This document shows positions 31,110-40,513 of a stretch of DNA of 64,000 bases, one piece after another. Position numbers and translations under genes: made by a program. The notes beneath the pieces are model-generated. The model was not told the DNA's origin and ran no database searches. It saw only the letters and a list, made by a program, of their open reading frames with translations. Source of the stretch: Rosenbergiella collisarenosi (GTDB lineage: Bacteria > Pseudomonadota > Gammaproteobacteria > Enterobacterales > Enterobacteriaceae); the NCBI RefSeq assembly GCF_018494085.1, contig NZ_JABBFP010000004.1, forward strand, positions 124,001 through 188,000. The letters run 5' to 3'. How positions within the stretch are numbered: the stretch's first letter is position 1; every line of letters starts with the position of its first letter.

Positions 31110-32855
31110 ATGGCTGGTAGAATACCGAGTAGTTTTATCAATGACTTGCTAGCGCGAACCGATATTGTCGACATCGTCGATGCACGGGTACGCCTTAAGA
31201 AACAGGGTAAAAACTTCCACGCGTGCTGCCCTTTCCATAATGAAAAAACACCCTCTTTTACCGTTAATAGCGACAAACAGTTCTACCATTGCTTTGGCTG
31301 TGGTGCACACGGTAATGCCATCGATTTCTTGATGAACTTTGATCGACTCGATTTTGTCGAAACAATTGAAGAGTTAGCCACCTTACACGGCTTAGAGGTT
31401 CCTCACGAAACCGGGCAATCCGCAACCCCGATGGAGCGTCATAAGCGACAAAGCCTTTATCAGCTGCTGGATGGATTAAGTCAATTTTACCAACAGGCCC
31501 TGACGCAGTCTGCCTCGACCTCCGCTTCCCGTTATTTAGAGAAACGGGGACTTAGCGAGGCGGTCACCACTCAATTCGCCATCGGCTATGCACCGGCGGG
31601 TTGGGATAATGCCCTGAAGCGTTTCGGTAAAAATAACGAAGACCGCCAGTCATTGGTAGAGGCGGGAATGCTGGTAACCAAAGAAAACGGCCAGCACTAC
31701 GACCGTTTTCGCGACCGTATCATGTTTCCGATTAGAGACAAGCGTGGTCGGGTGATCGGCTTTGGCGGCCGGGTATTAACCGATGAGGTTCCGAAGTACT
31801 TAAACTCACCGGAAACGACCATCTTCCATAAAAGTCGTCAACTCTACGGTTTGTACGAAGTGGGTCAGGCACATAATACTCCTGTACATATCCTCGTGGT
31901 TGAGGGATATATGGATGTCGTCGCACTCGCCCAGTATGGTGTCGACTACGCAGTTGCCTCGTTGGGGACATCGACGACCAGCGAACATATTCAACTGCTT
32001 TATCGTAATACTGACAATATTGTCTGTTGCTACGACGGTGACCGAGCCGGCCGCGAAGCCGCATGGCGTGCGCTGGAGACCGCCCTTCCCTACCTGAGTG
32101 ATGGGCGTCAATTAAAATTTATGTTTTTACCCGACGGCGAAGACCCAGACACACTGATTCGTCAAGAGGGTAAAGCGGCCTTCGAACAACGGATCAGTCA
32201 AGCAACTAGTTTATCCGACTTCCTGTTCGACAGCCTGCTGCCGCAAGTCGATCTCAGCAGTCGCGAAGGTAAGGCACGTCTTAGCCACTTAGCTATCCCG
32301 TTAATCAATCAAGTACCGGGGGGAGCCTTACGCATCTATCTGCGGCAAGTGCTTGGACAAAAAATTGGGATATTGGATGATCAGCAGTTAGAAAAATTAC
32401 TGCCGCAACAAGGTGCCAATCCTAGTACAACACCGGCTCCAACGCTAAAACGTACGACTATGCGGGTGCTGATTGCCTTATTACTACAGCGGCCAGCATT
32501 AGTCAGTGCAGTACCACAACTTGATGCCCTAAAAGAGGTGAAGCTACCGGGGCTACCTCTATTTATCGAGTTAGTGGCGTACTGTACGGCACATCCAGGG
32601 GTAACCACTGGGCAGATCTTAGAGCACTACCGCGACAACGAATTACGTCAGACCCTTGAAACGCTGGCGACTTGGCACCATATGATAGTTGATGAAGAGG
32701 TCGAAGCCGTTTTTATCGACTCTCTTGCCAGTATTTATAATGTCGCACTTGAACAACGATTAGAGTCACTCATCGCGCGCGAACGTACTGCGGGATTGAG
32801 CAGAGAAGAACGACAGGAGCTGCAAGCTCTCGTCACGGCATTAGCGAGAAAATAG
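31110..32855 (+). CDS. dnaG: DNA primase
   Basis: It synthesises RNA primers at the replication fork. It has 581 residues as in E. coli. The zinc finger ligands are Cys40, His43, Cys61 and Cys64 (CCPFHNEKTPSF, CFGCG). The RNA polymerase/TOPRIM core shows GGRVL, VEGYMDVVAL and CYDGDRAG, and the C-terminal helicase-binding domain is complete. I chose ATG 31110 (AGGTG ribosome site) over a start 33 bases upstream. The gene carries the operon's low-level middle position. Confidence 0.97.
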   Translation: MAGRIPSSFINDLLARTDIVDIVDARVRLKKQGKNFHACCPFHNEKTPSFTVNSDKQFYHCFGCGAHGNAIDFLMNFDRLDFVETIEELATLHGLEVPHETGQSATPMERHKRQSLYQLLDGLSQFYQQALTQSASTSASRYLEKRGLSEAVTTQFAIGYAPAGWDNALKRFGKNNEDRQSLVEAGMLVTKENGQHYDRFRDRIMFPIRDKRGRVIGFGGRVLTDEVPKYLNSPETTIFHKSRQLYGLYEVGQAHNTPVHILVVEGYMDVVALAQYGVDYAVASLGTSTTSEHIQLLYRNTDNIVCCYDGDRAGREAAWRALETALPYLSDGRQLKFMFLPDGEDPDTLIRQEGKAAFEQRISQATSLSDFLFDSLLPQVDLSSREGKARLSHLAIPLINQVPGGALRIYLRQVLGQKIGILDDQQLEKLLPQQGANPSTTPAPTLKRTTMRVLIALLLQRPALVSAVPQLDALKEVKLPGLPLFIELVAYCTAHPGVTTGQILEHYRDNELRQTLETLATWHHMIVDEEVEAVFIDSLASIYNVALEQRLESLIARERTAGLSREERQELQALVTALARK

Positions 32856-32886
32856 CCGGAATCATGATGAAGTTTACGTCATTACT

Positions 32887-32916
32887 CTGACATAATTGGT
32901 AGAGTGACACTATAAT
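32887..32916 (+). promoter_or_regulatory. Putative internal promoter for rpoD
   Basis: CTGACA at 32887-32892, one base off TTGACA, and a perfect TATAAT at 32911-32916 are separated by 18 bases, in the 227-bp dnaG-rpoD gap. This would allow rpoD to be expressed independently of rpsU and dnaG. GC-rich inverted segments follow between 32970 and 33025. Confidence 0.7.
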
Positions 32917-33082
32917 GACAGATACAGAACTGCAAAAATAGAATTATGCTGCGGCTTAAGTGCCGATTATTGAGGGCGGATGCCCGTTGCTGCGCAAAGG
33001 CTGCAGCCCCTGAAACGCCTTTACAGTTTAATTGGTTCTGCCAATTACCTCTTTATACTAACAGAAGTGTGGATACCGTCTT

Positions 33083-34927
33083 ATGGAGCAAAACCCGCAG
33101 TCACAGCTTAAGCTACTTGTCACCCGTGGTAAGGAGCAAGGCTATCTGACCTATGCTGAGGTCAATGACCATCTGCCGGAAGATATTGTCGACTCCGATC
33201 AGATTGAAGACATCATTCAGATGATCAACGACATGGGTATTCAGGTAGTGGAAGAAGCGCCTGATGCCGATGACTTGATGCTGAACGAAAACAGCACAGA
33301 TACTGACGAAGACGCTGCCGAAGCCGCCGCTCAGGTTCTGTCCAGTGTTGAATCGGAAATTGGCCGCACCACTGACCCTGTACGCATGTATATGCGTGAA
33401 ATGGGTACCGTTGAACTGTTAACCCGTGAAGGTGAAATCGATATCGCGAAGCGTATCGAAGATGGGATTAACCAGGTGCAATGTTCGGTTGCCGAATATC
33501 CAGAAGCTATTACTTATTTGCTGGAACAATACGACCGGGTGGAGGCTGAAGAAGCAAGACTCTCCGATATTATTACTGGATTTGTCGATCCTAATGCCGA
33601 AGAAGACATCGCGCCAACCGCGACTCACGTCGGTTCTGAGCTGTCTCAAGAAGACCGCGACGACGAGGAAGACGAAGAAGAAGATGGCGATGACGATAGC
33701 AGTGAAGACGATAACTCTATCGATCCAGAACTCGCCCGTGAGAAGTTCGCTGAGCTACGTACGCAATACGAGACCACTCGTGATGTGATTAAAGCGAAAG
33801 GTCGCAGCCATAAAGACGCGATGAAAGAGATCAGTAATCTTTCAGAAGTCTTTAAACAGTTCCGTCTGGTGCCAAAGCAATTTGATTACTTAGTCAACAA
33901 TATGCGTCAAATGATGGACCGCGTTCGCTTACAAGAACGTACTATCATGAAGATCTGTGTTGAACTCAGCAAAATGCCGAAAAAGAACTTTATCACTCTT
34001 TTCACTGGCAATGAAACAAGCCCAACATGGTTTGAAGCCGCTCTGGCGATGAAAAAGCCTTGGGGTGAGGCACTCAAACAGAACGAAGAAGAGATCCAAC
34101 GCTTTGTACAGAAGCTTGTGCATATCGAGGCTGAAACGGGCTTGACGATCGAGCAAGTTAAAGATATTAACCGTCGCATGTCGATCGGTGAAGCGAAAGC
34201 TCGCCGCGCGAAAAAAGAGATGGTCGAAGCTAACTTACGTCTCGTTATCTCCATCGCTAAAAAATATACCAACCGTGGCCTGCAATTCTTGGATCTGATC
34301 CAGGAAGGTAACATCGGTTTGATGAAGGCGGTAGATAAGTTTGAATACCGTCGTGGTTATAAGTTCTCAACCTATGCAACCTGGTGGATTCGACAAGCAA
34401 TCACGCGTTCGATTGCTGACCAAGCTCGTACTATTCGTATCCCAGTGCATATGATCGAGACCATCAACAAGCTGAACCGTATTTCTCGGCAAATGCTGCA
34501 AGAGATGGGACGCGAGCCTTCGCCGGAAGAGTTGGCAGAGCGCATGTTAATGCCTGAAGATAAGATCCGTAAGGTATTAAAAATCGCTAAAGAGCCAATC
34601 TCTATGGAGACGCCAATCGGCGATGATGAAGATTCGCACTTAGGGGATTTCATCGAAGATACCACGCTGGAGTTACCGCTCGATTCGGCGACCTCAGAAA
34701 GCTTGCGTTCAGCAACGCATGACGTCCTCGCTGGACTCACTGCGCGTGAAGCGAAAGTGCTACGTATGCGTTTTGGTATCGATATGAACACCGACCATAC
34801 TCTGGAAGAGGTAGGCAAGCAGTTTGATGTTACGCGTGAGCGTATTCGTCAGATTGAAGCGAAAGCACTACGTAAGCTTCGCCACCCGAGCCGTTCAGAG
34901 GTGCTGCGCAGCTTCCTCGACGAATAG
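33083..34927 (+). CDS. rpoD: RNA polymerase primary sigma factor RpoD (sigma 70)
   Basis: The housekeeping sigma factor, 614 residues (E. coli 613). It contains region 1.1, then 1.2 ([20 protein letters not shown]), and the acidic insertion rich in Asp/Glu near residues 190-215. Regions 2.1-2.4 follow ([20 protein letters not shown]), then 3, and region 4.2 ([20 protein letters not shown]). The ATG has no competing start. It is followed by a strong terminator. Confidence 0.98.
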   Translation: MEQNPQSQLKLLVTRGKEQGYLTYAEVNDHLPEDIVDSDQIEDIIQMINDMGIQVVEEAPDADDLMLNENSTDTDEDAAEAAAQVLSSVESEIGRTTDPVRMYMREMGTVELLTREGEIDIAKRIEDGINQVQCSVAEYPEAITYLLEQYDRVEAEEARLSDIITGFVDPNAEEDIAPTATHVGSELSQEDRDDEEDEEEDGDDDSSEDDNSIDPELAREKFAELRTQYETTRDVIKAKGRSHKDAMKEISNLSEVFKQFRLVPKQFDYLVNNMRQMMDRVRLQERTIMKICVELSKMPKKNFITLFTGNETSPTWFEAALAMKKPWGEALKQNEEEIQRFVQKLVHIEAETGLTIEQVKDINRRMSIGEAKARRAKKEMVEANLRLVISIAKKYTNRGLQFLDLIQEGNIGLMKAVDKFEYRRGYKFSTYATWWIRQAITRSIADQARTIRIPVHMIETINKLNRISRQMLQEMGREPSPEELAERMLMPEDKIRKVLKIAKEPISMETPIGDDEDSHLGDFIEDTTLELPLDSATSESLRSATHDVLAGLTAREAKVLRMRFGIDMNTDHTLEEVGKQFDVTRERIRQIEAKALRKLRHPSRSEVLRSFLDE

Positions 34928-34942
34928 AGCAGCGATGATAGA

Positions 34943-34972
34943 AAAGCCCTTCCTGACGAAGGGCTTTTTTTT
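34943..34972 (+). terminator. Rho-independent terminator after rpoD
   Basis: A perfect 10-bp stem (AAAGCCCTTC at 34943-34952, GAAGGGCTTT at 34958-34967) with a 5-base loop runs into eight Ts. It ends the rpsU-dnaG-rpoD operon. Confidence 0.93.
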
Positions 34973-34974
34973 GC

Positions 34975-35817
34975 CTAGCCTAATGCGGGTGTCATGACGG
35001 CAACCTGATACGCTGAGAGAGAACGGCTCGGGAAACTCCCCGCTCTAACCATAATCTCTGGGGTATCAACCCGTTGCAGGGTCCATTGCCTCAGCCACTC
35101 ATCAGATAAATATTGCTCGTCGACATCTAGACGCACAAAGCCGCCTTCTAACTGACTCAATACCGCTTGGATTAATAATGGGATGAGTGCATTGTCACGA
35201 CTATAGCAAGGGCCCAAGCTCATCCCATGGCCAAAGCGATGACACCCGAGAGAACCAATAATCTCCCCGGTTGCATCCACTAATACAAATACGCGCTGAG
35301 ACTGCAATAAGTAGCGATATAACGTCTGACGTTGGAAACCCGTTGCACAATGTTCGAGTAATTCTAATTGAGGTTGCTGATCAAGAGTCGCTAACGCGAC
35401 CTGATAACCTAAAGGTAATCGGGGGTAAGGGATCGTTGGTAAACACGGTGTTTGGTGCTGACCCAGCGCTCCTCGCCGCACAAATCCCAATTGACGATAC
35501 AACCCGGCCCCTTGTTCGGTGGCATGTAAGCGCAGTTCGGCATCAGGATAGTCTGCCATTAATACCTGCATTAATTGCTTACCAATCCCCCTTCCCTGCC
35601 ACGCCTTATCGACAACCACTACCCCGATAGAAACGTGGCCGTCACCCCAGCACCATGCCATAGCGGTGCCAATGACTTGCTCGTCATGCTGCATGGCATA
35701 GCCCTGACCAAGCGTTAATAGCAGTTGCCAGTCTTCTAAGCGGTGCGGCCAGCCGTACTGCTGCGTTAAGCGAAAACCCGCCGCCGCATCGCTAGCCTGT
35801 AATTTACGTCGCAGCAT
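34975..35817 (-). CDS. GNAT-family N-acetyltransferase, two-domain
   Basis: Substrate unknown. Residues 1-130 form a GNAT domain with the acetyl-CoA loop QGRGIGKQLM and the strand VSIGVVVVDKAW. Residues about 150-280 fit the second, GNAT-like domain found in a subset of these proteins (FVRLDVDEQYLSDEW near the end). Its stop is only 3 bases beyond the rpoD terminator, so it converges tightly on rpoD. It is 18 bp after yecA on the same strand and could be co-transcribed with it. Confidence 0.8.
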   Translation of the reverse strand: MLRRKLQASDAAAGFRLTQQYGWPHRLEDWQLLLTLGQGYAMQHDEQVIGTAMAWCWGDGHVSIGVVVVDKAWQGRGIGKQLMQVLMADYPDAELRLHATEQGAGLYRQLGFVRRGALGQHQTPCLPTIPYPRLPLGYQVALATLDQQPQLELLEHCATGFQRQTLYRYLLQSQRVFVLVDATGEIIGSLGCHRFGHGMSLGPCYSRDNALIPLLIQAVLSQLEGGFVRLDVDEQYLSDEWLRQWTLQRVDTPEIMVRAGSFPSRSLSAYQVAVMTPALG

Positions 35818-35834
35818 CCGAACTTACCTTGGCC

Positions 35835-36497
35835 TTAGTGGAGGCAACACTGCTTAAACTTTTTACCGCTACCACAGGGACAAGGGTCGTTACGTCCGAC
35901 CTTGGTCTCTGCGATTTTCGGCTGCGGGGTATTTTGTTGCGCCAAGAAAGACCAATATTGGTAGAGATCTAGGACTGAGGCGGGTAGGGCTGCGATATGC
36001 GCTTCAAATTGTTCAGCCGTCAATAAATCGACCTCTTCAGCATAGGCTTGCGAGCCATGCATCGCGATCAGCTGGTAAGCAGAATTTAGTTGCTCAGAGA
36101 CCGGAGGTAATTGGGCAAGTTTGATACCGCGCATATAGCCGTAGCACCAATCACCAATTACCGTAAAGCTCTGCCCTTCTAATTCTTGCTCGCCGAATAG
36201 AGGCTCAAACTGCTCAGGGAAATCGATTAAACGCTCTTCGATATCCGCCATATGTTGGAAGGTAAGATCCATGAAGCGGTCTCGCTCACGGGTATTTTTC
36301 CATTGCGGAATATGCTTTTCGCCGCCCCATAATGCCACCATCCAGAACTCGGGTTCTAACGTCACCGGGACGGAGAGTATTGCGGTGAGATAGCCATCCA
36401 GCTCGGAAACATCGATCACTGAGTGTTCACTTGCATACTGCTCTAGCGTGTCATCAAGCCATTGCAGTTCGTTTTCTGTAAGTGGGCCTTGTTTCAT
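35835..36497 (-). CDS. yecA: YecA family protein (UPF0149, SEC-C motif)
   Basis: A protein with an N-terminal UPF0149 helical domain and a C-terminal SEC-C zinc-binding motif. E. coli YecA is a metal-binding protein reported to bind SecB and ribosomes. The 220 residues (E. coli 221) begin [20 protein letters not shown] and end [20 protein letters not shown], identical to E. coli over the tail. I chose ATG 36497; a longer frame adds 18 residues including extra cysteines without family support. Confidence 0.92.
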   Translation of the reverse strand: MKQGPLTENELQWLDDTLEQYASEHSVIDVSELDGYLTAILSVPVTLEPEFWMVALWGGEKHIPQWKNTRERDRFMDLTFQHMADIEERLIDFPEQFEPLFGEQELEGQSFTVIGDWCYGYMRGIKLAQLPPVSEQLNSAYQLIAMHGSQAYAEEVDLLTAEQFEAHIAALPASVLDLYQYWSFLAQQNTPQPKIAETKVGRNDPCPCGSGKKFKQCCLH

Positions 36498-36631
36498 TTT
36501 CTTTTCTCCGCAAAAACACCAGGCGCAAGAAGCGCCTGAAAGTCCTATCATACCAGCGAAGCGTTTGACACGCTAAAGTTAGCGTATTTCAACCCGACCT
36601 TATCCTGCCCAATCGGGTGGGAAGCCGATAA

Positions 36632-38014
36632 TCATTCGATACGCGTAATAGGTAGCACTTTGGCCTTAAACGGCGCAGAACCTGTCCGAGGGAGAAGAAT
36701 ATTTAGCAGTATGGCCACCAAACCACCGCTTGTTACAGCGCCATGCAGTAAGCTTTGCAAAAAGACGGGGAGGCCACGAATAATGTCTGGCTGTGTTTCA
36801 ATCCCTAACCCTACACCAAAGGCGATAGCGACGATCAACATACTCCGGTTATCTAAGGCTTCGCGGGTCATAATACGGATCCCCGCCGCAATGACGTTTC
36901 CAAACATAACTAACGTTGCGCCACCTAGTACTGGCTTAGGGAGTTGTTGTAAGAAATGGCTAAACATGGGAAAGAAACTGAGCAATAGCAGCAACCCACC
37001 GATCCAATAACCGGCATAGCGACTCGCGACCTGAGTCATCTGGATCACACCATTATTTTGCGCGAAGGTAGTGTTTGGAAAAGAATTAAAGGTGGCGGCG
37101 ATCAAACAACTCACACCATCCCCCATTATTCCGCCTTTAATTCGTTGTGCAAACTCAGGTCCCTCTAACGGTTGCTGAGAAATCATACAGTTTGCGGTGA
37201 GATCTCCGACGGCTTCGATAATGGCGATTAAGGCTACGAGAGCAATAGGGATAAACATGCTCCAGCTGAAAGCAAACCCAAAGCGAAAGGGTATGGGCAA
37301 CGTTATCGCTGGACCTGCGAAGGTCAGCTGTGGATGAAAACTCCCCTGAAACGCTGCAACAATCGTACCCACTACAATACCGCTAACAATCGATGAAAGA
37401 CGCAGCCAAGGCGACTTACAGCAATTGAGCGCAATGATAACCGCTAGCGTAATCCCCCCCAACATTAAGTGCGACGGCGCACCAAAATCCTTAGCCGTCG
37501 CCCCACCGCCCCAATCGGTAATACTCACTTTTACCAGACTTATTCCGATAAGAACGATAACGATACCTGTTACCAAGGGTGTTAGGATTTTCGCAAAGAG
37601 GTGAATAAAACGACTGACAATAATCGGAATTAAGGCGGCAACTAAGCTTGAGCCGAAGATCATCGCCAAGATATCTTCAGGTAATGCGCCTTGCTGTTTC
37701 ATTGCAAGTCCGCCGGAGATGATGACGCCCAGGAAGGCAAAACTGGTGCCTTGCAGACAAATCATCCCTGCGCCGACCTTCATAAAGCGCCCAGCTTGCA
37801 CCATGGTACCCAAGCCGGATGCAAACAATGACATGCTAATTAAATAAGGTAAGTAATTTGTTAAACCTAGAGTAGAGCCGATAATCAGAGGGGGGGTGAT
37901 TACCCCAACAATGCTCGCCAAAATATGTTGAATCGCCGTAAATAGTCCCGCGGTCAGCGGCATTTTCTCGTTTAAACCGTAGAGAATGTGAGGTTGGCGA
38001 GTGTGCTGGTCCAT
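36632..38014 (-). CDS. NCS2 nucleobase:cation symporter, xanthine permease XanP-like
   Basis: A proton-driven purine permease of 460 residues with about 14 membrane segments. The family signatures IQHILASIVGVITPPL, LQGTSFAFLG and FNSFPNTTFAQNNGVIQMTQ-VASR are present, as is PVLGGATLVMFGNVIAAGIR. By memory it resembles E. coli XanP most, but urate or other xanthine-type substrates are possible, so I give no symbol. The upstream leader repeats TTGCAA motifs of unknown role. Confidence 0.87.
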   Translation of the reverse strand: MDQHTRQPHILYGLNEKMPLTAGLFTAIQHILASIVGVITPPLIIGSTLGLTNYLPYLISMSLFASGLGTMVQAGRFMKVGAGMICLQGTSFAFLGVIISGGLAMKQQGALPEDILAMIFGSSLVAALIPIIVSRFIHLFAKILTPLVTGIVIVLIGISLVKVSITDWGGGATAKDFGAPSHLMLGGITLAVIIALNCCKSPWLRLSSIVSGIVVGTIVAAFQGSFHPQLTFAGPAITLPIPFRFGFAFSWSMFIPIALVALIAIIEAVGDLTANCMISQQPLEGPEFAQRIKGGIMGDGVSCLIAATFNSFPNTTFAQNNGVIQMTQVASRYAGYWIGGLLLLLSFFPMFSHFLQQLPKPVLGGATLVMFGNVIAAGIRIMTREALDNRSMLIVAIAFGVGLGIETQPDIIRGLPVFLQSLLHGAVTSGGLVAILLNILLPRTGSAPFKAKVLPITRIE

Positions 38015-38252
38015 GATCGTGGCTCCAAAAGTTGCAATGAAACTTTTTTTGCAATTTTTAGGCCAGACTTAAGTAATTAATTGTTTTAAAAATAATCTAC
38101 TGATAAGTAGATAAATTATGCTGAAACTTAACTCCCAGATGACTGTACAGTGTCCAAATTTTTGTGACAATCTACTATTCCCATGCACCATCGCAGCGCT
38201 CTGCACCAAACAATGGCACTGATTGTTAGTCGCTAAGACCGATAATAAACCA

Positions 38253-38278
38253 TAAAAAAAACCCGGCTATCGCCGGGT
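38253..38278 (-). terminator. Rho-independent terminator of the OmpA-DUF2382 operon
   Basis: Read on the minus strand, a 7-bp stem (ACCCGGC and GCCGGGT, 38261-38267 and 38272-38278) is followed by about seven Ts (A run 38254-38260 on plus). It follows the stop at 38298. Confidence 0.9.
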
Positions 38279-38297
38279 TGCTACTCAGAACCGCTAA

Positions 38298-39083
38298 TTA
38301 CTTCTTGAGTTCGTCGCCATGACGCTGACGCTCAACTTCAGCGTGTTGCTGACGTACAGTATCTTTGATCTCTTCGTCGTGGTTAGTATTCACTTTCTTC
38401 ACGACCACTTCTTCGACGACATGAGCAGTTTTGTTAACGACCGGCTTCTCGGCCAATTCGTCGACCACTACACTTTTCTCGCTCCAGTCGATGTCTTGAC
38501 CTGTCACTGGACGATTTACTGAGTTACGAACGACTTCTGCGTGTTGCTCACGAAGATTAACCTTCTGTGAAACGTCTTCAGTCGTTACGTAGCGGCGAAT
38601 ACGGGTGGTCCCCTCTTTCACCAAACGTTTACCAACTTCTAGCTCTTCTTTCGCCAGTTGCAGGATTTCGTCTTTCGTTTCATTACCTGTTAGGTGCGGA
38701 CGGGTATCGCGAGGCGTTGGCGCAACAGGCGCAGCTGCTGTCTCTGTACCACGTGCTTTAGCCGGCACATCCACCAGTTGGTGACGGTTCAGGATAGAGA
38801 GCGCTTTAGCGTGCTCATCTTCACCATGCGCAACAACGGTTAACACTGCGCCATTTTTATGTAGCGCTTCGCTGTATAGCTCTGCATGTTCTTCTTCAAC
38901 ATCGTTTCCAAACAGGCGCTTCCAAATACTCGTATCTTTGAAAACGGTGCTGTCGCCATCAAGTTCGCGACCATGGATCACACTGATATCGCTTTCTTTA
39001 AAGTCAGCTTTAATGAGATTACGTTCAGCCGCTTGTGCGTGTTCAACAGTATCAAATAATGTGACGATTTTTTCGCTAGACAT
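38298..39083 (-). CDS. YsnF/AvaK-type DUF2382 protein (long form)
   Basis: A probable stress protein; molecular function unknown. The 261 residues (ATG 39083) have an N-terminal domain resembling general-stress YflT-like proteins (KIVTLFDTVEHAQAAERNL), a Pro/Ala linker near 110-130, and a C-terminal DUF2382 domain from about residue 145 (LAKEELEVGKRLVKEGTTRI, then REQHAEVVRNSVNRPV). Two HAEV repeats occur. Its GAGG ribosome site overlaps the stop codon of the preceding gene, so the two are coupled. No signal peptide or membrane helix is visible. Confidence 0.82.
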   Translation of the reverse strand: MSSEKIVTLFDTVEHAQAAERNLIKADFKESDISVIHGRELDGDSTVFKDTSIWKRLFGNDVEEEHAELYSEALHKNGAVLTVVAHGEDEHAKALSILNRHQLVDVPAKARGTETAAAPVAPTPRDTRPHLTGNETKDEILQLAKEELEVGKRLVKEGTTRIRRYVTTEDVSQKVNLREQHAEVVRNSVNRPVTGQDIDWSEKSVVVDELAEKPVVNKTAHVVEEVVVKKVNTNHDEEIKDTVRQQHAEVERQRHGDELKK

Positions 39084-39091
39084 ATTATACC

Positions 39092-39511
39092 TCATTTATC
39101 GGTGGATATTCTTTTGTGTGAAACGGTTTGATACTTCAGCGTTTCTTCAGATTTAAATTCGTTAATAACCTCATGACTTTCTATTCTAATCTCCTCCTTA
39201 AGATAAATTCTTTTTACTATTTCAATGTGCTCTTCGAAGACTGGAATAATTTTAACCCCAGCTTCATCACGCACTGTCGGAATAATATCAACGTATTTAC
39301 CGATGGGTACATGTTTAACTTCTGCCTGTCGGCTAATTAATGACTCATTAATTTCGACTTGCTTAGATTCCGTTTTTCTTTCAACGTGAAATTGACTTTG
39401 TACAAATTGCTGCTTGTCGATCTCAAGTCTTTCTTCCATCAGAGGAATGACTAATTCCTCTGATTTTGTGTGGGGAGTGTCGTTTTCGTCTGGATAATTA
39501 TCAGCGCTCAT
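39092..39511 (-). CDS. DUF2382 protein (short form)
   Basis: A 139-residue protein that is essentially a single DUF2382 domain (VIPLMEERLEIDKQQFVQSQ, then IIPVFEEHIEIVKRIYLKEE). Two strand-turn-strand units of similar pattern suggest an internal repeat. Function unknown. It sits 20 bp after the OmpA-like gene and 8 bases before the start of the longer DUF2382 gene, a tight three-gene operon. Confidence 0.8.
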   Translation of the reverse strand: MSADNYPDENDTPHTKSEELVIPLMEERLEIDKQQFVQSQFHVERKTESKQVEINESLISRQAEVKHVPIGKYVDIIPTVRDEAGVKIIPVFEEHIEIVKRIYLKEEIRIESHEVINEFKSEETLKYQTVSHKRISTDK

Positions 39512-39531
39512 TACACTTATTCCCTGTTAAC

Positions 39532-40179
39532 TTATTGTGCAGCTTTTACTTGCAGCGCAACGCGGCGGTTTTGGTCGCGACCTTGAGCGGTGTCGTTATT
39601 AGCCACAGCATGATCCGCACCTTGGCCTTCAATGGTGACTTTAGAGGCGTCTACTCCGTGTTGCGTTAACCATTCTTTAATAGCATTGGCGCGCTGATCA
39701 GACAGAGGCTGGTTGATAGCTTCAGTGCCTGTGCTATCCGTGTATCCACGAACGACGATGGCGTGGTCGGGATGCTGGCTAATCAAGGTGGCGACCTGGT
39801 TAAGCGACTGCTCGTCATTGACTGTAGGTGTCGCGTTACCCGTTGCGAAGCTCACCTGATTAAGGTTGATCCATTGACTGTCGTCATTGCCTTCACCCGA
39901 GTAATACTGTTGTAAGGCCGTTAAGGCGCTAGCGTTATCTGTTAAGGCTGCCGAGTTATTATCAGTGGCCGGTTGTTGCTCTGGCTGAACCATCGCGGAG
40001 GAAGATGACGCAGGAGCAGTATCAGCATCGCTATCGTGTTTTTTGGTACTAAACCAGATGGCTAGAATAACGATGACAATAGCTAATAATAGCCACCAGA
40101 TCCCTTTACCTTTCTTCTGTTTAATGATTTGTTGATCGATAACGGGGTCCACAAATTTCTTATCAGTTCTTTTATCCAT
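39532..40179 (-). CDS. OmpA-family peptidoglycan-binding membrane protein
   Basis: A 215-residue protein with a basic cytoplasmic N-terminus, one membrane helix (GIWWLLLAIVIVILAIWF, about residues 26-43), a disordered Ser/Ala/Gln linker, and a C-terminal OmpA-like domain. The domain shows the peptidoglycan-binding signature VRGYTDSTGTEAINQPLSDQ-RANAI and DQNRRV. The anchor is an uncleaved inner-membrane helix rather than a lipobox, so it would tether cell wall to inner membrane. First gene of the operon. Confidence 0.85.
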   Translation of the reverse strand: MDKRTDKKFVDPVIDQQIIKQKKGKGIWWLLLAIVIVILAIWFSTKKHDSDADTAPASSSSAMVQPEQQPATDNNSAALTDNASALTALQQYYSGEGNDDSQWINLNQVSFATGNATPTVNDEQSLNQVATLISQHPDHAIVVRGYTDSTGTEAINQPLSDQRANAIKEWLTQHGVDASKVTIEGQGADHAVANNDTAQGRDQNRRVALQVKAAQ

Positions 40180-40513
40180 AAATCACCTCAGTAAATTCAA
40201 CTCAGCATCATAAAGTTAAAAATCAAAAGTTTCGTATTCCGTAAACTTAACTTTAATCCTAGAACAAGGTTGAATTATATCAAGAAACTAAAATTCCAAA
40301 ATATCCGGTTAAAAACGTTAACCTGCTGAAAATAATCAAAGCTTTCTTAAAAAACTTTTTTTAAAAAAGTAAAGTTAAGAATTATCTGTAGTGAGAGAAA
40401 AAGATAAATAAATAAAAAAAATTAATGAAATTAGTCGGTTAATCTTCGTTAGTGCTGCTGAGTAAGAACTGCTATAGTTTGCGACTTTTTAGCGTTCTCA
40501 TTGAGGAGTACAT
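40180..40513. other. AT-rich divergent promoter region, no gene seen
   Basis: This 334-bp gap separates the OmpA-DUF2382 operon from mtr. On the minus strand an extended -10, TGATATAAT (40282-40274), is a likely promoter for the operon. On the plus strand TGCTATAGT (40470-40478) is a possible extended -10 for mtr. A dyad of T7/A6 flanked by AC and GT lies at 40354-40370. No convincing open frame was seen. Confidence 0.5.

Noticed and set aside
33907-34818. Long antisense open frames inside rpoD
   Set aside because: They mirror the conserved sigma-factor coding sequence and have no ribosome sites or family features.
38140-38152. Palindrome CTGTACAG upstream of the purine permease, LexA-like
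   Set aside because: A LexA box needs CTGT-N8-ACAG. Here the two halves are directly joined, so the match is not valid.
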